DNA of 64,000 nt from Chlorocebus sabaeus. Its lineage: Eukaryota > Chordata > Mammalia > Primates > Cercopithecidae. The first letter of the stretch is position 1; each line of letters starts with the position of its first letter. The translations under genes and the position numbers were made by a program. The notes under the pieces are model-generated. The model was not told the origin of the DNA. It made no database searches and was given only the letters and a program-made list of their open reading frames with translations. Location: the NCBI RefSeq assembly GCF_047675955.1, contig NC_132909.1:42645931-42709930 (forward strand). The letters run 5' to 3'. This document shows positions 46,251 through 61,470 of this stretch, one piece after another.

Positions 46251-46277
46251 GGACCGCATATGAAGAAAAAGCAGAAT

Positions 46278-46543
46278 GGGCTAGGTGCGGTGGCTCATGC
46301 TTGTAATCCCAGCACTTTGGGAAGCCGAGGCAGGCAGATCACGAGGTCAGGAGATTGAGACCATCCTGGCCAACATGGTGAAACCCCGTCTCTACTAATA
46401 ATACAAAAATTAACTGGGTGTGGTGGTGTGGGCCTGTAATCCCAGCTACTCAAGAGGCTGAGGCACAAGAATAGCTTGAACCACTGCACTCCAGCCTGGC
46501 GACAGAGCAAGACTCCCTCTCAAAACAAACAAACAAACAAACA
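46278..46543 (+). repeat. Alu with ~30-bp deletion in the right arm
   Basis: 'agaatagcttgaa' jumps to 'ccactgcactccagcc'. Confidence 0.93.
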
Positions 46544-46544
46544 A

Positions 46545-47555
<1,011 letters not shown>

Positions 47556-47559
47556 TATT

Positions 47560-47865
<306 letters not shown>

Positions 47866-48234
47866 GCACATGAACATGTGGACATGTATGCATGTGATTG
47901 GTGCTTATATTCACTCAGTTTCCCACACCACAGGAGAAAACAGATAACCACAGCCTGACCATTAGGGTCCAGGCCAAATAGCAAAATAAGTTTGCCTTTA
48001 ATCTATTTTCTTCCTATGTAAACATTAAAGTTCCAGACTGTGAACAGATCTGAAGACATAGAGTTTTCTTCTCCTGTGGCCCCAGCATCCTTTGTTCACT
48101 GTCTGTTCTCTGAAAGAAAGGTGGGCAACAGGTGGTAAGCAGCGGTTTACCTGTGGTTATTTCATTCTTGCTGCCCTCAGGTGCGGTATTGATTAAGGTC
48201 TTTGGCTCACTCTTTATTTTTACTTTTCAGTCAG

Positions 48235-49080
48235 GTCGTTTGTTTTATTGTTGTTTGAAAACCATTTCTATATGTTGGATAACAATCCTTATCAGACATG
48301 TCTTTTGCAAATATTTTCTTCCATACTGTGTCTTTCTTTTCATTCTCTACAGTGTCTTTCACAGAGCAAAAATACTTAATTTTGGTAAATTTGACATCAA
48401 TTTTTTACTTTTAGAAAATGAACTGGTGGTATTTTATCTAACTTATAATTGCTAAATCCCGGGTCATCTAGATTTTCTCCAATTACATTCTAGGAATTTT
48501 ATAGTTTTGCATTTTAAATTTAGGTCTGTGATCCATTTGTGTTAGTTTTTGTGAGGCTGTAATGTTTGTGATTCATGCTTTTGTCTGTGGATGTCCAATT
48601 GTTTTAGCATCATTTGTTGAAAGGATTCTCTTGGCTGCATTACAACGGCCTTTAGTCTTTTATCAAAGATTCATTCAGCATATTAATATGGGCTTACCTC
48701 TGGGCTCTGCATTCATTCCATCAACTGATTTGTCTATTCTTTTACCAATATCACACTCTCTTGATTACTATAGCTTTATATTTAATCTTGAAACTGAGTG
48801 GTGTCTCAGTCATCCAATTTTATGTTCTCCTGCAATATTGTGTTGGCTATTCTAGGTCTTCAGCCTCTACATGTAAACTTATTCTAGGTTTTTGCTTGTA
48901 CATATAAACTTTAGAAACAGTTTGTCAATAGCCCTAAAAGAAGTTTGTGGAATTTTGTTTAAGGTTGTAGTGCATCACAGATCAAGCTAGGAAGGACTGA
49001 CATCTTGACAATATGGAGTATTTGCATTCATGATCATGTTGTATCTCTCCACTATTTTCTTCTTCTGATTTCTTTTATTA
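48235..49080 (-). mobile_element. Old L1 ORF2 fragment, minus strand
   Basis: Antisense ORF2: 'atttgttgaaaggattctcttggctgcatt', 'atattgtgttggctattctagg', 'gaaggactgacatcttgacaatat'. Decayed. Confidence 0.82.
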
Positions 49081-49081
49081 G

Positions 49082-49500
<419 letters not shown>

Positions 49501-49604
49501 ACAAACAAAAGTTTCAATATAGGCATAAAACATCTGTTAATTTACATTATAGAACATCCTCTTAAGATTAGTTTTATTTCTTATAACAAAGAATCTTTAT
49601 TTGT

Positions 49605-49901
49605 TTCTTTTTTTTATAAACAACATCTTACTTTGTCCCTCAGGCTGGAGTGCAGTGGTATGATTATAGCTCACTGTAGCCTGGAACTCCTGAACTCAGG
49701 TGATCTTCCTGCCTTGGCCTCCTGAGTAGGTGGGACTGTAGTTGCATGTCAACATGCCCTATTAATTTCTTTTTTTATATAGAGAGACAAAGTCTCCCTA
49801 GGTTGCCCAGCCTGATCTCAAACTCCTGGCCTCAAGTGATTCTCCTGTCATGGCTTCCCAAAGTCCTTGGATTATTGGCATGAGCCATCATGCCTTGCCT
49901 A
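49605..49901 (-). repeat. Old Alu (AluJ-like)
   Basis: A diverged minus-strand Alu. Confidence 0.87.
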
Positions 49902-50866
<965 letters not shown>

Positions 50867-51389
50867 AAAGAGCTGTAATTGTAATTGGTAAATTGTAACT
50901 GGAGCAAATTTTTCAAAATATCTTATTTTTTGTTCAAGTTCAACAGCTCATTTTCCTTTATTCAGCTATGAATAATTGAGATCTATCCATACTGGCTTAA
51001 AACACCTAAGTAATTTTTTTTTTCCATAAAAACTTGGGAGTTAGACATACCTGGGCCAGTATGGCAGCTTCATGAAGCCCTTAGGGATGTCTCTGCTCCA
51101 TCACCCCTGACGTTCGTTTTCCATTCTTCATGGTCCAAGATGAGGCTGAAGATCCAGAATATCTATTAACATCCATATTTTTGAAAACCAAAAAAGCTCT
51201 TTTTAAAATCATTGTTGTTCCATCTACTCAATTTCTGAATTTTATTTTATTTGTGCTGTTTTCTTCCAACTTCTATTTTAGGATCAATGGTGCATGTGCA
51301 GGTTTGTGAAATGGGTAAATTGCATGTCACTGGGGTTTAGTGTACACATTATTTCATCAGCCAGATAGTCAGCATGGTGCTTGATAGGT

Positions 51390-51691
51390 AGATTTATTTA
51401 TTTTTTTTTTTATGGAGTTTTGCTCTTGTTGCCCAGGCTGGGGTGTAGTGGCCTCATCTTGGCTCACTGCAACCTCTCTGCATCCCAGGTTCAAGTGATT
51501 CTCCTGCCATAGCCTCCTGAGTAGCTGGGATTACAGGTTCATGCCAACACGCTCGGCTAATTTTTGTATTTTTAATAGAGACCAAGTTTCACCATACTAA
51601 CCAGGATGGTCTCAAACTCCTGACCTTGTGATCTGCCTGCCTTGGGCTCCCAAAGTGCTGGGAATATAGGCATGAGCCACCATGCCCGGCC
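51390..51691 (-). repeat. Alu
   Basis: A minus-strand Alu in the L1. Confidence 0.94.
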
Positions 51692-51822
51692 CAATTTTTG
51701 TATTTTGAGACAAGGTTTTACCACGGTGGCCAGGCTGGTGTCGAACTCCTGACCTCAGGTGATCCGCCTGCCTCAGCCTTCCAAAGTGCTGGGATTACAG
51801 GTGTGAGCCACCGTGCCTGGCA
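51692..51822 (-). repeat. Alu left arm
   Basis: A partial minus-strand Alu fused to the previous one; 'gataggtRgattt' flanks the pair. Confidence 0.92.
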
Positions 51823-52390
51823 GATAGGTGGATTTTTGATCCTTACCCTGCTCACACCCTCTACTCTAACGTAGACCCTGGTGTTTATTGTTTTCCTGTT
51901 TGAGTCATGTGTACTCAACGTTTAGCTTCAATTTATAAGTGAGAATATTCAGTATTTTGTTTTCTGTTCCTGCATTAATTTGCTTATAATAATCTCCTCC
52001 AGCTGTATCCATGTTGCTGCAAAGGACGTAATTTTACTCTGTCTTATGGCTGACTTGTATTCCATGGTGTACATGTGCCACGTTTTTCTAATTCAGTCAA
52101 CTGTTGATGGGCACGTAGATTGATTACATATCTTTGCTATTGTCAAAAGGGCTACAGTGAACATATGTGTGCATGTGTCTTTATAGTAGAATGATTTATA
52201 TCCCTTTTGGTATATACTCGGTAACAGGATGGCTGTGTCAAATGGTTTAAAGTTATTTGAGAAATCTTCACACTGCTCTTTCCACAGTGGCTGAACTAAC
52301 TTACATTCCCCTTGCTCTGCAACCTGACCAATATCACACTGTGGTTTTTGTTTGTATTTCTTTAATAATTGTAATGTTTACCATTTTTAA

Positions 52391-52759
<369 letters not shown>

Positions 52760-53225
52760 TAATTGGTTGTTTATATTTTGCTTGTTGATTTGTTTATGTT
52801 TCTTTATAGATTCTGGATATTAGACCGTTTTCAGATGCATAGTTTTCAAACATTTTCTCTCATTCTGCAGGTTGTCTGTTTACTTTATTGATGGTTTTTT
52901 TCACTGTGTAGAAGCTCTTAAGTTTAATTAGGCCCTGTTTGTGAATTTCTGTATTTGTTGCAGTTGCTTTGAGAGTCAGCATCATGAAATCTTTGTCAAA
53001 ACCTATGTGCAGAATGGTATTTCCTAGGTTTTCTTCTAGGGACTTTATAGTTTTAGATTTTATATTTGAGTCTCTAATTAACGTTAGGTTAATTTTGTAC
53101 ATGGCGAGAGATAGAGGTCCAGTTTCAAACTTCTGCATATGGCTAGTCCATTATCTCAGTACCATTTATTGAATAAGAAGTTACTTCCCAATTGATCGTT
53201 ATCATCAACTTTGTCAAAGATAACA

Positions 53226-54547
53226 TAGTTATAAATGGGTAGTCATTCTTACATCAGACAAAACAGGCTTTAAAGCAAAAACAGGTAAAAATAAAAAACA
53301 CAAAAAGGGACATTATATAATGATAAAAGGACTAGTTCAACAGGAAAATACCACAATCCTAAATATATATGCACCTAACACTGGAGCTCCCAAATTCATA
53401 AAACAATCACTACTAGACCTAAGAACTGTGATAAATGGCAACACAGTAATAATGGGGAATTTCAATACTCTACTGACAGCACTAGACAAGTCATCAAGAC
53501 AGAAAGTCAACAATAACAACAAAAAAACACAGTGGACTTAAACTATATCCTAGAACAAATGGACTTGACAAATACTTACAGAACATTCTACCCAACAACT
53601 GCAGAATATACATTTTATTCATCAGCACATGGAACATTCTCCAAGATAGACATATGATAGGCCACAAAACAAGTTGCAATAAATTTAAGGCAATCAAAAT
53701 TATATCAACTAGTCTCTCAGACTGCAGTGGAATAAAATTGAAAATCAACTCCAAATGAACCATCAAAACCATGCAAATACATGGAAATTAAATTTTAGAA
53801 ATTAAATAAAACCATGGAAATTAAATTAAATATTAAATTTAAGATCAACCTGTTTCTGAATGATCATTGGATGAAATCAAGATTGGAATTTAAAAATTTT
53901 TTGAACGGAACAATAATAATGGCACAACCTATCAAAACGTCTGGGATACAGCAGAAGTGGTGTTAAAAGGAGTGTTCATAGCATCAAGAGCCTCCATCAA
54001 AAAAGTCTGAAAGAGCATAAGTAGACAATGTAAGATAACAACTCAAGGAACTAGAGAAACAAGAACAAGCCAAACCCAAACCCAGCAGAGGAAAAGAAAT
54101 AACAAAGATCAGAGCAGAACTAAATGAAACTGAAACAACCACCACCAAAAAATCCAAACCATAAATGAAATGAAAAGCTGGCTCTTAGGAAAGATAAACA
54201 AAATGGATAGACCATTAACAGCATTAACCAAGAAGAGAGAAGATCCAAATAAGCTCAATTAGAAATGAAACAGAAGATATTGCAACTGATGCCACAGAAA
54301 TACAAAAGATCATTCAGGGTGACTGTGAACACCTTTATGTGCACAAATTAGAAAACCTAAAGGAGATGAATAAATTCCTGCAAATGTACAACCCTCCTAG
54401 ATTAAAAAACAACAACTCTGAACAGACTAATAACAAGAAGTGAGATTGAAATAATAATTTTTAAAAATTGCCAACCCAAAAAAAAAAAAAAAAGGTTCAG
54501 AACTAGGTGGATTCACAGCTGAATTATATTAGACTTTCAAAGAAATA
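53226..54547 (+). mobile_element. L1 ORF2 5' part, plus strand, inverted relative to its neighbour
   Basis: Sense L1 ORF2 endonuclease region: 'gcacctaacactggagctcccaaattc' at 53373, encoding NIYAPNTGAPKFIKQSLLDL. It runs on to the start of RT ('ggtggattcacagctgaatt', 54507). Multiple stops; dead. Confidence 0.88.
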
Positions 54548-56260
54548 TTGGTGGTGGCAGGGCCAAGACGGCTGACTAGAAGCAGCATCCCATAAAAAAG
54601 AACCATAATAGTGTGTGAATCCTGCACCACAACCTGAGGTATCCAGGTTCTCTCATCAGAACTGACTAGGTGCCTGGCGTGATCCATGGAGAGGAAGGAA
54701 GAGCAGTGTGCTGCCACAGCCCACCTGACACCCACATGGGCCTGGGGAGCCCCCACCCCCACCCAGCCAAAGAAGGCAGTGAGTGAGCATGCTATCCATC
54801 CTGGGAAACTGCTTTTTCCATGAAACTTGCAACCCATGGATTAGAAGATTCCACTCATGAACCCACACCACTGGAGCCTAAGGTCCCAACTGTTGGAAAC
54901 AAGAGCTGAGAGTCGCAAAGAAAAAGAGCACTGAAACAAGGAATTTCCCAGCAAGGCAAATTTACTTCTGCAGAAGGGTGCCAGTCATGTCTCTGGCTGT
55001 TGTGAGAGCACAGCATACAAGGGAGGGAAGTGGTTTTTATCCCTAACACAGTCCCTGCTTCTGTGTCCTGCCCCCCTTGGCCGGAGTCAGACGGCACAAT
55101 CTAAGTTAACTCAATGGCTATTTTAAATCGAGACAGGCAGGAAGGTTGTTTACAGAGCACGTAACTAGGAGCGAGGAGGACTTCTTCCAAATAAGGAATA
55201 GATGGGGGTTACAGATTGCGACGGGGAGAAGAGATGTTTACAGAGCAGGTAGCTAGGAGTGGGAAGGTACAAGGAAGTTGATTTTGAGAACAAAGAACAA
55301 GGAAGTTACCCTTTGAAGAGGGACTTATTATGCCTGACACAACCCTGGAGCTGAGCAGATTCTCAGCAGCCTGTGAGCTAGAATGTGCTTAAGCCTGCCA
55401 AGTTCCCACTGGAGGGGTGACCAGCACCACGGTTGCAGCTGGCTGCTGTCTAAGCTGTTTGAGCTTCTTGGGGAAGGGACAGCAGCCAGCACTGGGACTC
55501 GAAACGGCCTAACAGGCTCAGCTCCCTGGGTGGGGAAAGGGCAGCAAACATCTCCATACCCCCAGCCGCACTTTTCCTCTGCTAGATCCAGGGAAACTGG
55601 ATAGCTTGGTCTCAAGAGGTGTCCCCCACAGCCCAACACACTAGCTGTAGCAGACTGTGGCCAGAATGTCTCTTCAGGCCTGACCCGTCCCTCATCACTG
55701 GACAGGGCCTCCCTGCAGGAACTGCAACAACTCCAGCCAGGGGCTCAGGGACAGAACTCTGATATCTCTGAGCCTGAGCCCCTAGGGGGAGGGGTGGCTG
55801 CAGTCCCTGTGGACCGGCAGACTTAGCCTTTCCTCTTGCTAGTTCTGAGGAATTTGGGCAGCCCAGATGAGTGGGTTTTCCCCCAGCAAAACACCTCCCT
55901 CCACCAAGGAACAGTCAAAGTGCTTCATTAAATGGGTTCTGCTCCCTGTGCTATCCCCTGGTGACCCTTCAACAGGGCTTGTCAGACACCCTATACAGGA
56001 GCAATCCTACTGGCATCAGGTTGGTGCCTCTTGAGGGCAGAGATCACAGAGGAGGGAGCAGACACTCTGCTGTTCTCCAGCTTTCTTGAGTGACATCTCC
56101 AGGCATGGGAGTGAACCAGATGAACAGGGCCTGAAGTGAACCCCCAGCAAACTGCAGCAGCCCTACAGAAGATGGACTTGACCATTGAAAGAAAAACAAG
56201 CAAACAGAAAGAAACAACAGCATCCAAAACCAAAAAGCACCCACAAAAACCCCATCCAAG
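54548..56260 (+). mobile_element. L1 5' UTR, older primate subfamily
   Basis: Begins 'ggtggtggcagggccaagacggctgactagaagc', the L1P 5' terminus, and continues as GC-rich 5' UTR to 56260, short of ORF1. The L1 promoter start carries 'caagacggc', a change in the usual YY1 core 'caagatggc'. A solo LTR interrupts it. Confidence 0.85.
54891..55339 (-). mobile_element. Solo LTR (449 bp) in the L1 5' UTR
   Basis: The ends are TG...CA on either strand, flanked by a 4-bp target duplication CAAC (54887-54890 and 55340-55343), typical of class I ERVs. Read on minus, 'gggataaaaacc' is a TATA candidate, so minus is the likelier orientation. No internal ERV sequence adjoins it. Confidence 0.75.
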
Positions 56261-56287
56261 GCCGGGCATGGTGGCTCACACCTGTAA
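56261..56287 (+). repeat. 27-bp Alu 5' stub
   Basis: 'ggccgggcatggtggctcac' plus 'acctgta', then an abrupt switch to ERV sequence. Confidence 0.85.
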
Positions 56288-56589
56288 AAAGGTTAACTTG
56301 TTTTTGTGCTTGGCTATTGTTTTTAAATAACTAACGCATAGAAACAGTTTGAAATAGAAATTTCTCTGAGACAACGCTGGATGAACGCCTAAAGGGACTC
56401 ACACAACCTGTTCTGAGACTTGGTGACCATTGTTTGTGTCCGTGTTCAATTGAGTTCAAATTTAATATTTAACTTTTCCACTACATTTGGCCTCAGTTGG
56501 ATACTCAATTGTATTAAAATACCCTCACAGATATACGGGGAACACATAGTTGATATAGATTACAGACACAGGGTAAGCACAGTAGAATT

Positions 56590-57668
56590 AAAAGCACAAT
56601 TAATAAAAATTAAACCCAACATGGCTTTGCAAGCACAGTAATATTGTGAGACTTGCGAGGTATATACACACCACATTCACTACGCAGTAAGGCCCAAACC
56701 CCTCCTTGGGCTCTGGTAAGCATCTCTAATGCCATTTGATTTTGCAACACAACAGTACGCAGCTGAGCAAATTCATCTGATAACAACATAAGGCCAGTAC
56801 TACTATCATTAAGAGCTTTTCCTACATGTAAAGTAAATGTTTTAATCTGTTGCTGAAGCAGGATTGTACAGACAGCAGGGGAGAATACTGTGATAGGGTA
56901 CCACCACCAGGGAGGCCAGCGCATTTGTAACCAGCCATGTTTGTAAGCATCTAGATTACTGGGGAGGGGAATATTATCGCGGATAGTGAATGAAATTAAT
57001 GGCCACGCCCAAGTATATCTCCCCATCAAAAGCGGCAGCAGGTATCACCACCCATAGGATCTGCATACCCAGAGGGCCCCCCTGGGGACAGCAGTGGAGC
57101 TACCGTAATCATAGTGTACTAATTTCTTATTAAAATAGGAAAAGGGATTGTGGTTCACTGGGCGCCATATTGTTGATTTGGAGTGTGTGTTGACAATTGA
57201 CTGGAGAAACCCCAGAGAAACATTAGAGGAGTCATTTACTGCCTCCAGACAAAGCAGGGGCTGTATGGAATCCGGCCACCAGCACAGCAGGTTTCCAAAA
57301 TATACGGTTCCAGGACTATTGGGCAGGATACCAAGGCTTTCAATACAAGGTGAGGGTGCCATTTACCTTTTGTCTGACTTGGCAAAGATAGATTCCTTAG
57401 TGTGGTCAAAGGAAGTCCAGGTTGGATTGCAAGTGTTGTTGTTATGGCCCCATTGGTAACAACATAGCAATTCAGAAATACTGTCAGGGATGATTCTCCA
57501 AGTTTGCCCATTTTTGGCAGCCTCCGGCAACTCAACATACAGCCAACAGTGATTGCGGTTGGCTTCTGTTGCAGCAGTGGCTACCCAGGTGATGAATTTA
57601 TTCTTGGCCTCAGACACAAAGACACAGGTGCTGACCACTAGTAGATAGGTTATTCCCTGTAATAACAA
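56590..57668 (-). pseudogene. ERV env remnant (SU to TM)
   Basis: On minus, an N-terminal hydrophobic segment like a signal peptide (57668 region) opens the frame. SU-like frames follow with at least one shift between 57540 and 57240 and another break near 57040. The TM part (57029-56610) contains LRTVVLQNQMALEMLTRAQGG, the heptad/immunosuppressive-domain region, but the Cys motif after it is damaged (ECG where two Cys are expected). No intact membrane anchor remains. It cannot make a full Env. Confidence 0.78.
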
Positions 57669-57807
57669 AAATGAAGGGGAACATGATACTGTTTTTCATC
57701 TTTAGGAAATGGTACTATGCCTTCATTTTCTGTTTTCATAGCTACAAGGTCACCAGCCTTAGGATCGGGAACTGATGGATACTGTACCCATATTTTGACT
57801 CCGGGCT

Positions 57808-58140
57808 TTAAGCTACCTGTACCAGGGGAGCTGAAACCCCCAGTTCTGCATGTAGACTCTGTTGGGCAGAGATTTCCTCAGGGGTTGATTGTGGACAAGG
57901 TACCACTAACAATTGAGCAACCAGCATCTGTGGTTTTATAGCAAAAGAATCTGGAGTGGTATTGTGTAAAATGACCTTTAACTCTCCCTGGTAATCGCTA
58001 TCAATTATACCACCATACACTAGAATGCCTCTCATTGCAAGGCTTGAACATGTTGCAATCCATTTATCTGCATTCAAGTTTGCAGTTATGGTGGAAATTT
58101 TGACCTGTTGATCTTCCTGCTGATTAGTCTGTCAAGAGAA
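57808..58140 (-). pseudogene. ERV dUTPase remnant
   Basis: The 89-codon minus frame (58077-57808) contains SLAMRGILVYGGIIDSDYQG, aligning with dUTPase motifs 2-3 (substrate-binding and catalytic Asp), then MLVAQLLVVP, like motif 4. Motifs 1 and 5 are not seen. The 3' part runs into a proline/glycine-poor segment that may be a trace of the integrase C-terminus (57800-57680). Confidence 0.7.
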
Positions 58141-58171
58141 AGCGGAGATGCCTGAGCATCAACATGGAAAA

Positions 58172-58612
<441 letters not shown>

Positions 58613-58679
58613 ACAACAACAACAAAACCAAACATGGAACACAGTGATAATGGTAGTGTGCACCAGGATTCAGATACCT

Positions 58680-59830
58680 TACCAGTATTGTTCTCGCCAA
58701 ACCTCTTTATTCCCAGTTAGCCATTTATTTCGTTGCCAGTGGGGCACCCAGGTGGTAAGATCATTTGCTACTGACCAAGAGTTGGTATACAAGTGACAAA
58801 TCCCTCTGGTCTCCTCCTGAATAGCTCCGAGGATGGCTACTAGTTCAGCTAACTGGCTGCTCCCACCCCTTCCTTCATCAGAAATGCTGATGTTTTTAAG
58901 AGGATTATAAGCCAGGGCCTTCCAGCATCAGGTCCCACCAATGTATTTGGTGGATCCATCAGGAAACCAAGCATATTTCTGATCCTCTGGGCTTAGTTCT
59001 TCAAAGGATTTGTCCCATTTGACGGGTAACACGGGGTGGTGTTTCCCTCTGTATCTGCAGGACTCATTCAGTGTTTCCTGCGCTGTAAGTTTTGTCCATC
59101 CTCATGTAAAAGTGATACCCCCTTTGGTTTTGGCTTAGCCTGGTTTTGTATGTACCATTTCTGTTTTATGATGCTACTTTCTTGACTGTGCCCTATCTGG
59201 TGGGTTTTGGGGGAACTCCTGTCTCAGGTCATAATAGCAATTTCAGGCCTCATAAAAACATCATGGTTGAAGCAAAGGTGTTCCATTTCTAGCAAAAGCC
59301 CAATAGCAAGCTAACAATTGCTTCTTGAAAGGGTTATAAGCTTTTCCGGCCTCTGGCAGTTTCTGGGTCCAAAACCCGAAAAGTACCCTCTTCCCATCTT
59401 GTTTCTGCCCAAGGCTCCAATTAGCATGTTGATCTAGGACAGTTACTTGGAGTTCTACTGGCCCATCCCGTATGGGCCATAGATCCAGGGCCAGTTGCAC
59501 TGTTTGTTTAGCTTGTTCCAATGCCATGTGAGAGTCATAGCGTTTTCTAGTGACTGCATGCAGAGGTTGTAAAATGTTACCTACGTGGGGAATATGATGT
59601 CTCCAGAATCCAAACAAGACAGTACATTTCTGGGCCTCCTTCTTAGTGGTGGGGTTTGCAAATTCTAGTATTTTAGCTCTAGCTTTTGGTAAAATGGACT
59701 ATTTCTTTGCATTCCATAAAACACCAAGGGATTTTACACTTTGTGCAGGTCCTTGAATTTTACGAGGGTTAATTTCCCATTTTTGAGATAGGAGCTGGGT
59801 TTTTACCCGCTTCAAGCCCCGGTTGGCTAG
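58680..59830 (-). pseudogene. ERV pol remnant: RT thumb/connection and RNase H
   Basis: The minus frame 59617-59261 reads FGFWRHHIPHVGNILQPLHA at the connection and KQLLACYWAFARNGTPL before RNase H. Farther on, 58930-58700 has GSSQLAELVAILGAIQEE and YTNSWSVANDLTTW of RNase H. Upstream, to 59830, traces of RT thumb with stops. The RT active-site part is absent. Confidence 0.82.
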
Positions 59831-60284
59831 TTCTTCAGTTTTACCCTGACCAGGCCACCTGGACAGCTGCTTTTTTCAGCAACAGGCTGATAGCTTTGAG
59901 CTTGATCAGTCAAGACATTGACTGGCATTGGGCCAGGGCCAGTCTGGAAGTCAGATGAGCATTTTCCTTTTTCAGCTTACATTTCTCTTGTAGCAACCAG
60001 ACCCTATCTCGATAAATTAATTTATAAGCAGTAAGCAAACACCATCCACTTTGGGAGATCCCTCAGCATCTCCCTTGCTGACCAGAATCCCCTGCAGCAC
60101 TTCACGCACAGTCAAAGGTTTAAATTACACTAATTTAGATTCCCAATTCTCACAAAGGCCAGTTCCCTGGACCATTTACTCAACAAGAGGGAGAACTGGG
60201 GGAGTTCCCATCCCGGGATATGGGAAATCCCTGAGCCTCCAGCCCTGTCCTTCTGGTCAAAAAGGGGCACACTTTTGTTTCCAA

Positions 60285-60302
60285 ATCCTATTTGTGACGC
60301 CA
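60285..60302 (-). other. Candidate ERV primer-binding site
   Basis: On minus, TGGCGTCACAAATAGG follows the LTR by four T. It resembles a diverged lysine-tRNA-type site; tRNA not assigned. Confidence 0.5.
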
Positions 60303-60306
60303 AAAA

Positions 60307-60686
60307 TGTTCCGTGCTGGAAATGTTGAGGGGAGAAGAAAAGACACACACACAATACCTTTAAGGGTAAACAACCTTTATCCCACGTAAATGGCAATGCA
60401 GACATTATAGACTAATAACATAATAAGCAAATGACATAATAAGAAAATAAATATAAGCAGATTGATATAATAAGCAAATTGCAATAAGAAGAGGAGACGG
60501 GAAAAGATATATATTTATCCTCACCAGGCTATGGAGGATTCACCACCAGAGAGGGAAGCAACAGCCACAACTCCAGAGTCAGATACCTGTCTGTGCACAG
60601 ATTCACCCGTCCTCCACAAATCCCCCTGTCTTGATGAATCGGCTGTGTCTAGGCAAAGGTCAAGGTGAACCCCTTGGGCTGTTACA
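60307..60686 (-). mobile_element. 5' LTR of the ERV (380 bp)
   Basis: On minus it starts TGTAACAGCCC and ends GGAACA, with a TATA-like 'gataaatatatatc' near 60508-60520. No partner LTR is present at the other end. Confidence 0.65.
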
Positions 60687-60908
60687 CAACCTCCGCCTCC
60701 TGGCTTCAAGCGATTCTCCTGACTTGGCCTCCGGCGTAGCTGGGACTACAGATGTGCACCACAACAAATGGGTAACTTTTTATATTATTAGTATAGATGA
60801 GGTTTCACCATGTTGGCTAGGCTAGTCTTGAACTCCTGACCTCAAGTGATCCACTCACCTTGGCCTCCCAAAGTGTTGGGATTACCAGCGTGAGCCATCC
60901 GTGCCTGC
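60687..60908 (-). repeat. Alu lacking its right end
   Basis: Minus-strand; starts at 'acaacctccgcctcctgg' directly against the LTR edge. Confidence 0.92.
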
Positions 60909-60949
60909 CCCTAAATGATTTCTATCTCCTATAGCAGTTTGAAATTACT

Positions 60950-61240
60950 TAAAGGTTGTTTCAAATTGAAAAAATAAAAAGAATGTGGATAAAATTAAAA
61001 TATAAATAAAAAATTACAAGATATTACAAAATACATACGTAAATCTGGAGTGGTCAAAAATGACAAATTTGATTTATTTATAAGGTTTTATTAAAATTAG
61101 CTTTAATAGATAATATACTATTACCAAAGTAAAAGTTGATTTTCTGTTGAACAAAAATTTTATGTATTATTAATATGACAGCAAAATACTTCCGGTCACC
61201 TTTTGAATGCATTCAACAAGAGAGAGATTAAAAAACAGAT
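60950..61240 (+). repeat. Upstream flank of gene B, duplicated at 39425-40345
   Basis: Single-copy-looking AT-rich sequence; matches the three blocks listed for the 39-40 kb copy, without the two Alus. Confidence 0.85.
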
Positions 61241-61374
61241 AAAATTTTCCCACGCTCTAGGGTGGTCCTGGCTCAGCTCAGGGAGGAAGCCCCGTTTGAA
61301 AAGGTTGCTGCTTATGCTGTCACTTTGTCACTCAGCCCAGCGTCTTATCACATCCTCTGTCACTCAGGGCCTGA

Positions 61375-61470
61375 GGGGGCGGGGCCTTAAATATTATCCA
61401 ATCAGGGACGCTGGGCTGGAAACCGTCCAATCAGGCACGCAGCCAGAGTGAACCGTAAGGCTTCCGGGTT
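61375..61470 (+). promoter_or_regulatory. Proximal promoter of KRAB-ZNF gene B
   Basis: A GC box (GGGGGCGGGGCC, 61375-61386) is followed by two CCAAT boxes at 61398-61402 and 61427-61431, each inside the direct repeat TCCAATCAGG 29 bp apart, and by an ETS/YY1-like CTTCCGGG at 61461-61468. The stretch is markedly richer in CpG than the rest of the window. It matches what is known of ZNF91-family promoters: TATA-less and located 50-150 bp before exon 1. TTAAATATTA at 61387-61396 is AT-rich but too far upstream for a TATA box. Confidence 0.75.

Noticed and set aside
54529..56330. Several 70-100 codon frames in a GC-rich stretch
   Set aside because: The stretch is L1 5' UTR and a solo LTR; GC content alone lengthens the frames.
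56136..56330. Lys-rich frame as L1 ORF1 start
   Set aside because: It runs from L1 5' UTR across the Alu stub into ERV sequence; ORF1 itself is missing.
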